A stretch of DNA of 45,024 bases from Chara braunii (Eukaryota; Streptophyta; Charophyceae; Charales; Characeae). Of this stretch, positions 40,943-45,024 are shown in pieces. The stretch is taken from NCBI GenBank assembly GCA_003427395.1, contig BFEA01000263.1:121423-166446 (forward strand), given 5' to 3'. Within the stretch, counting starts at the first letter, position 1; each line of letters begins with the position of its first letter. Both the position numbers and the translations under genes were made by a program. The notes beneath the pieces are model-generated. The model was not told the origin of the DNA, made no database searches, and saw only the letters and a list, made by a program, of their open reading frames with translations.

Positions 40943-41089
40943 ATGGCGGCTAATCGGGCACCATCCGTGCCCGATACTGGTGAAGCGAGAGAGGAACTGC
41001 TGAGGAAGTCCGATGTTTGGAAATGGGTGGACCGAGGGCAGAAGTTGAGGAAGTCCGATACTGGTGAAGCGAGAGAGGACCTGCCCTGA
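40943..41089 (+). pseudogene. N-terminal piece of the hAT transposase (48 codons)
   Basis: A 48-codon frame starting MAANRAPSVPDTGEARE, with KSDVWKWVDRGQKLRK in the middle and a TGA stop. The words (S/P)DTGEARE(E/D)L occur twice about 29 codons apart because 30 bases around CCGATACTGGTGAAGCGAGA are duplicated (about 40969-41000 and 41055-41086). No zinc finger of the BED type is seen, though hAT proteins often have one here. Confidence 0.55.
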
Positions 41090-41094
41090 AGAAA

Positions 41095-41463
41095 TTGAAT
41101 GAGTATGACAGGACGCAGGGCCGTCTGCTGGTCGCGGAGGATCCTGTGAATTTGGAGCCGGATCAGCACACAGAGGGGGAGGGTGGTCATAACAACGATT
41201 ACCGAGCAGATTACAGGGCAGGTCCGGCGCCGGAGGAAGGGAGCGGCATTGTTTTGGGATCGACCTCCACCGGGAACATAGCAGCCCGCACTTGCACGGA
41301 TGATGAGATGCAATCAGAGATTGCCGAGCACTTCCGGGGTCCCGTCTTGGCTTCCGCTCGCCCACCACGACCTCCCTCGGCTGGTGCGGGGCGGCAGCAG
41401 ACATCCATGGCCGCTTTTGTCATTGATGAGCTCAAGAAAGAGTTTGACCAGGCGATCGCCTAA
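41095..41463 (+). pseudogene. hAT transposase N-terminal region, stopped
   Basis: A 122-codon frame with an acidic start and a Pro/Arg-rich middle, ending MAAFVIDELKKEFDQAIA and then TAA at 41461-41463. The second copy of the duplication has TCA (Ser) at this place, so the stop looks like a point change. It is followed in frame by FFFVNAIAFNTARSDSYKNM. Confidence 0.7.
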
Positions 41464-41910
41464 TTCTTCTTCGTGAACGCTATTGCGTTCAACACTGCAA
41501 GATCAGACTCCTATAAGAACATGGAGAGGATCATGAACGAGGCGGCCAGGTCGCGAAAGATGTTGAAACTGCCAGGGTACAACTTCTTGAGGACGAAGGC
41601 ACTCCCCGCCGAGTATAAAACTGTGGATAGTGATTTGGACAAGATCCATGAGCCATGGGATGTCACAGGCCTCACTTTGATGAGCCATGGCCGCTTTTGT
41701 CATTGATGAGCTCCAGAAAGAGTTTAACCAGGCGATTGCCTCATTCTTCTTCGAGAACGCTATTGCATTCAACGCTGCAAGATCAGACTCCTATAAGTAC
41801 ATGGAGAGGATCATGAACGAGGCGGCCAGGGTACAACTTCTTGAGGACGAAGGCACTCCCCGCGAAGTATAAAACTGCGGATAGTGATTTTGACAAGATC
41901 CATGAGCCAA
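41405..41910. repeat. Internal tandem duplication in the hAT gene
   Basis: Copy 1 (about 41405-41671) and copy 2 (about 41687-41910) start ATGGCCGCTTTTGTCATTG and run to AAGATCCATGAGCCA. Copy 2 lacks about 26 bases after GAGGCGGCCAGG (the AAGATGTTGAAACTGCC stretch). Copy 1 carries the TAA stop that copy 2 lacks. The duplicated part encodes the start of the DUF659-like core (NAIAFNAARSDSYK). Confidence 0.9.
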
Positions 41911-42138
41911 CGACCAGCAACGGAGTATAAAACCGCGGATGTCACAGGCCTCACTTTGATGACGGACCGTACGACAACGACCAGCAACAGGCCGGTCATA
42001 AACTTCATTGCGGCCGGGGATTCGGGGGCTGTCATGGTGAAGAGTGTTGATATGAAAGGGAAGGACAAGTCGGCTCCGGCTTTGGCGAGGATGTGGGAGG
42101 AGGTCATCAGTGAGTTGGCGGTGACTCGGCACAGGTGA
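41687..42138 (+). pseudogene. hAT DUF659-like core, frameshifted
   Basis: From 41687 the frame reads MAAFVIDELQKEFNQAIASF and NAIAFNAARSDSYKYMERIM and is lost at the 26-base deletion. Another frame (41884-42138) continues with DVTGLTLMTD, TSNRPVINFIAAGDSGAVMV and KSVDMKGKDKSAPALARMWE, the DUF659 pattern found in many plant hAT transposases and their domesticated relatives. A further small insertion near 41908-41938 repeats the GAGTATAAAAC word. Confidence 0.8.
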
Positions 42139-42480
42139 ACATATCCGCAAGGAAAATACTAGCTGACCATGACGACGCGGCGATCAGGAGCATTCCTTGG
42201 GTGCCATGAGCATGCCATGTGTGCAACCTGCTCATGTGCGACATCACTTCAGTGCCATGGATTGGAGAGGTGATTCTGCTCATGTGCGACATCACTTCAG
42301 GAGGACCGGGAGGGAGTATAAGACCCAACTGGGCATCAAAGACGGTAGGCCGTTGGAGTTGATCCAACCAGGGGAAACTAGATTTGGCACAAACTTCATC
42401 ATGTTGCAGAGACTACGGGAGGTGGAGGCAGTGTTGTTGGCGACAGTGTCCCATGCTCGCTGGGATAATTCCCCATGGGA
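42139..42480 (+). pseudogene. hAT catalytic-core piece with stop at a conserved Cys
   Basis: Reads ADHDDAAIRSIPWVP, then TGA at 42207-42209, then ACHVCNLLMCDIT. In hAT proteins the segment after WVP is usually C-x2-H, so the Cys codon has become a stop. A 22-base word CTCATGTGCGACATCACTTCAG appears twice (42230-42251 and 42279-42300), a 49-base duplication. From 42316, in another frame, QLGIKDGRPLELIQPGETRF and GTNFIMLQRLREVEAVL form the conserved TRF block. Confidence 0.75.
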
Positions 42481-43379
42481 CCAGACCGCATACGAGACCC
42501 GGCTTGGTGGTTGGCCGTCGAGCGGGCATGCACTCAATCGTTGATGAGGGACATGGACAGAGACGGGAGGATGGGGATCCAGGTGTGGTCTTTGGGGATC
42601 ACGTTGGGGAAGAGGATGGCTGTTTTGCCCATGGATTGCGAGACAAGGGCGATCGTGATGAAGAAGGTGAAGGAGCGTGTGCGGATGATGGCTCTCCCTG
42701 TGCACGCAGCAACATGGATGTTGCACCCACTCCACAGGTCGCCTAGATTATTCGACGACTTGGAGTCTGTGGAGATAATGAACACTCTGGCGCACTTTGC
42801 TGCAGTTTACACCAAAAATTCAAAAGAGTACAAAGAGTGTTGGAGGTCCTTGGAAAGTTTCCATCACAAAACCCCGGAGTGGATTCGGCCGAACTCAGAG
42901 GAGGCTTGGGCATGCACTCACGTTTCACCGGCACAATGGTGGTTGACAAGTCGTTGCAGAAGATTGCAGTCGCTGTGCTCAGCATGTGGACAACCGCCTC
43001 TCCATGCAAGAGGAACTGGTCCACCTTCGACCTCGTTCACACAAAGAGGAGAAAACTATTGAGCCCGGAGAATTTGCAAATGCTTGTCTTCATCCATTGG
43101 AACCAGAAGTTGCTGAGGATGTTGAAGATGAAGATCGGGTTTATTAACACCGAGCGAGTGGAGTGGGAGACACCGGAGGACTTGGCTCCCTACGATGGGT
43201 TCATGCAAGACGGGGAGTACGACCCGGAGGAAGTGAAGAGGAGGGCAGCGAACTGGTCCAAATCTCACGGACGTAGATCGAAGTCAATCAAATTCGACAT
43301 TCGGGAGCTTGAGGAGGAGAGGGTGGACGACATGGCTCCTTTATCTTTCTTACCGCCCTCGCCATCTTGCGGATCATGA
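42475..43379 (+). pseudogene. hAT C-terminal region with dimerisation motif
   Basis: The first frame (42475-43062) has MRDMDRDGRMGIQVWSL, ETRAIVMKKVKERVRMMALP and HAATWMLHPLHRSPRLF, as in the helical part of hAT transposases. After a shift near 42850-42900, a second frame (to 43379) has WTTASPCKRNWSTFDLVHTK and ENLQMLVFIHWNQKLLRMLK, the hallmark hAT C-terminal dimerisation region, then an acidic segment. Frames overlap because the shift lies within the shared stretch. Confidence 0.85.
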
Positions 43380-43380
43380 T

Positions 43381-44463
43381 CGTGGGAAGACCGTTGTTGA
43401 TGTTGATGATGAACAGCCTAGCCATGACAGCGAGGATGCTGACGAGTTGGTTCGAGTGGAACTCGTTGACAGGCGGTCGACTATGAGATCAAGAGGCGGT
43501 TCAATCTTCTTCGTCCCACACATCACGACGCCAGAGGAGGGTCTCCGTTCACGGCGTCGGACTTCCATATTAGAAGGTGCAGCTTCGGTGCAGGGGACCG
43601 CCTCACTCTCGGGAGCACAGCTAACCCGTCATCGGCAACCAACGATCGAGGAGGCAGGCACCGCTCGTGGGACCACACCCGGTGGGTCGGTGCACGTCCC
43701 CCATGACGGTGATGCGGTGGAGGCAGATGCGTCTGTTGGTGCAGACATGGACGACCCCATTGCTGTTGCTCCGGCGGAGGCTGATGCGGTAATTGATGTG
43801 CGTGGGGATGATCCGATTGGTGAGCATGGCGATGATCCGGCCGGTGCGACTGCTACGGATGGTGTTGTCGGTGCAGTTGCCGATGGTGCTGTTGGTGCAG
43901 ACACGGGGACCGACGATGGTCCCATTGCGAGCGGTGATGGGTTCTCCAATCCAGATCCGGGGTTGCAATTGGGGGAGGGATTCACCTCCCTGTTGTCTCA
44001 CGTGGACCCTATTGGCCCGTGTGGCTCTGCACAAGACTTTTGTAAGCACCTGCCTTCGATGTCCCCAATGCGGACTGATGACGAGTCTAACACCCCTGAT
44101 TGAGCCAGATTCAGCGGACCAACCCCGCCCACTCTTCAGTTGAACGAGGACATTCTGCTGGTCCCTGGGGACGGCACAAACACCCAAGTTTACAAGCGGA
44201 GGCCCACGCCAGTCCAGGATGGTGGAACGACCCCACCACATGACATGAATGCACGGCGTGCAACGGTGTCACAGGCTGACATTGACAAGAGCAAGGTGCA
44301 CCGAGTGAAGAGTTTGGCAGGCAGAAAGAAGGGAGGGAAGAACAAGGATAAGGAGGCAGCGGCACCCAAGACAAGAGGCGGAAGAAGGAACGGACGCAAG
44401 ACTGTCACGCCGCCCGAGACCTTGGAAGAAAAGAGTGCTGTTGTTCGACAGGCGAAAAGGTAG
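43381..44463 (+). pseudogene. Disordered acidic tail and basic tail of the hAT gene
   Basis: One frame (43309-44103, 264 codons) is rich in Asp, Gly, Ala and Val with repeated GADTGTDD/GDDPIGEHGDDP-like words and no fold. The next (44140-44463) is very basic (RKKGGKNKDKEAAAPKTRGG), looks like a nuclear-localisation tail, and ends at TAG (44461-44463). Both could be the natural C-terminus of the transposase or separate low-complexity remnants. No motif decides this. Confidence 0.5.
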
Positions 44464-44662
44464 AAGGCTCGATAGGTGCAAAAGAAAGCTGCAGCAGCCA
44501 ATTGCTCACCGAAATGAGAACCGCAGAAGAAGAGGAAACGTGTGCAAGAGGACGATGAACCGAGTAGCAGCAGCTCTTGGCCTTCCGCGTCTTCGTCCCG
44601 ATCGGGGTCGACATTGTCGTCATTTGACATGAGTAGCAGCAGTCAATGAAAGTGTGTTCTTC

Positions 44663-44665
<3 letters not shown>
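44464..44665. other. Sequence after the hAT coding region, no gene
   Basis: Short, purine-rich, no domain. A transposon end is expected between here and the right edge but was not identified. Confidence 0.5.

Positions 44666-44694
<29 letters not shown>
44666..44694. repeat. (GT)n microsatellite
   Basis: About 14 uninterrupted GT dinucleotides. Confidence 0.95.
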
Positions 44695-44700
<6 letters not shown>

Positions 44701-44727
44701 GAGAAAGAGAGACTTATTCCACTACTC

Positions 44728-44820
44728 CTTCCGCTTCTTCTTCTTCTTCTTCTTCTTCTTCTACTGCGTCGTCTTCATCTTCTTCTTCTCCTCTTCGTCA
44801 TCTTCGTCTTCTTCCTATTC
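44728..44820. repeat. (TTC)n microsatellite
   Basis: Imperfect TTC/CTT triplet run of about 90 bases, similar in wording to the (TTC)n spacers of the compound satellite at 40184-40920. Confidence 0.9.
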
Positions 44821-44915
44821 TTTAGTCTCCTTCATTTCCAAGGTGGCCCGGGTGGGCTCGAATCTTACCTCGGTTTTGTCAAACGTCGGGGACTTGGTTC
44901 GTCTTCTTGTTCATC

Positions 44916-44958
44916 TTCCTGTTGAAGTAATGCTTTCCTGTTGAAGTAATGCTTTTCT
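44916..44958. repeat. Short tandem duplication (about 20 bp)
   Basis: CCTGTTGAAGTAATGCTTT occurs twice in direct succession. Around it, GACTTGGTTC(G/A)TCTTCTTG also occurs twice (near 44892 and 44983), suggesting a larger diverged repeat of about 90 bases cut by the window edge. Between 44820 and 44916 nothing else is seen. Confidence 0.85.
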
Positions 44959-45024
44959 GCAATTGAATTGTGCACCTCTGCGGACTTGGTTCATCTTCTT
45001 GCTCAACTTCCCGTGTTCCCCCCC

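Larger units (their letters stand above)
40943..44463 (+). mobile_element. hAT-family transposon, decayed transposase region
   Basis: Pieces of one transposase lie in order on the plus strand: an N-terminal part, a DUF659-like core, a PGETRFGTNFIMLQRL block, a helical region and a C-terminal hAT dimerisation motif (CKRNWSTFDLVHTKRR), followed by a long disordered acidic tail and a basic tail. Stops, frameshifts and an internal duplication disrupt it. Terminal inverted repeats and target duplications could not be found. The compound satellite borders it on the left. Confidence 0.85.

Overview
This window looks like repeat-rich nuclear DNA of a eukaryote on the green plant/streptophyte alga side. 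The grounds are chromodomain-type Ty3/gypsy retrotransposons, one with an initiator-Met tRNA primer site; a hAT transposon of the DUF659 type; a U6 snRNA-like sequence; GT-AG splice signals; and a fragment of mitochondrial-type small-subunit rRNA embedded in nuclear-style sequence. A charophycean alga such as Chara would fit, but that is a guess. There are no operons. No intact host gene can be defended. The only host-gene evidence is two coiled-coil exons on the minus strand.

Layout. 1-1600: a 33-bp tandem repeat, a dispersed repeat, an AT-rich spacer and a (TCC)n tract. 1624-9897: a complete but dead Ty3/gypsy element on the minus strand, with two LTRs (784 and 754 bp), a primer binding site, a 1.3-kb leader, and broken gag, protease, RT, RNase H and integrase regions. 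9970-11090: a 188-bp palindrome, then a (TCC)n tract facing a (GGA)n tract. 11669-17747: a second chromovirus on the plus strand, with a duplicated leader, every domain damaged, a clear chromodomain and no recognisable LTRs. 18430-20540: an 88-bp minisatellite and a non-autonomous hAT-like element (10-bp TIRs, 8-bp target duplication) that contains a 349-base assembly gap. 21000-24220: non-coding DNA unusually rich in hairpins, ending in an array of about 14 hairpins that share the loop AACTTA while their stems change in compensating pairs. 24220-31700: non-coding, with a 184-bp duplication, a U6-like sequence and simple repeats. 31700-39250: two coiled-coil exons, interrupted and followed by several copies of a dispersed repeat that starts near CCTAAGTGAAGG. 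39391-39594: the rRNA fragment. 40184-40920: a compound satellite. 40943-44463: a decayed hAT transposase region with its own internal duplications. 44464-45024: simple repeats.

Most of the content is therefore mobile DNA and its debris. Within each element the parts make sense together: gag, protease, RT/RNase H and integrase for copying and inserting, with a chromodomain for chromatin targeting. None of the elements looks able to act on its own. The item that known families explain least is the hairpin array at 23179-24215.
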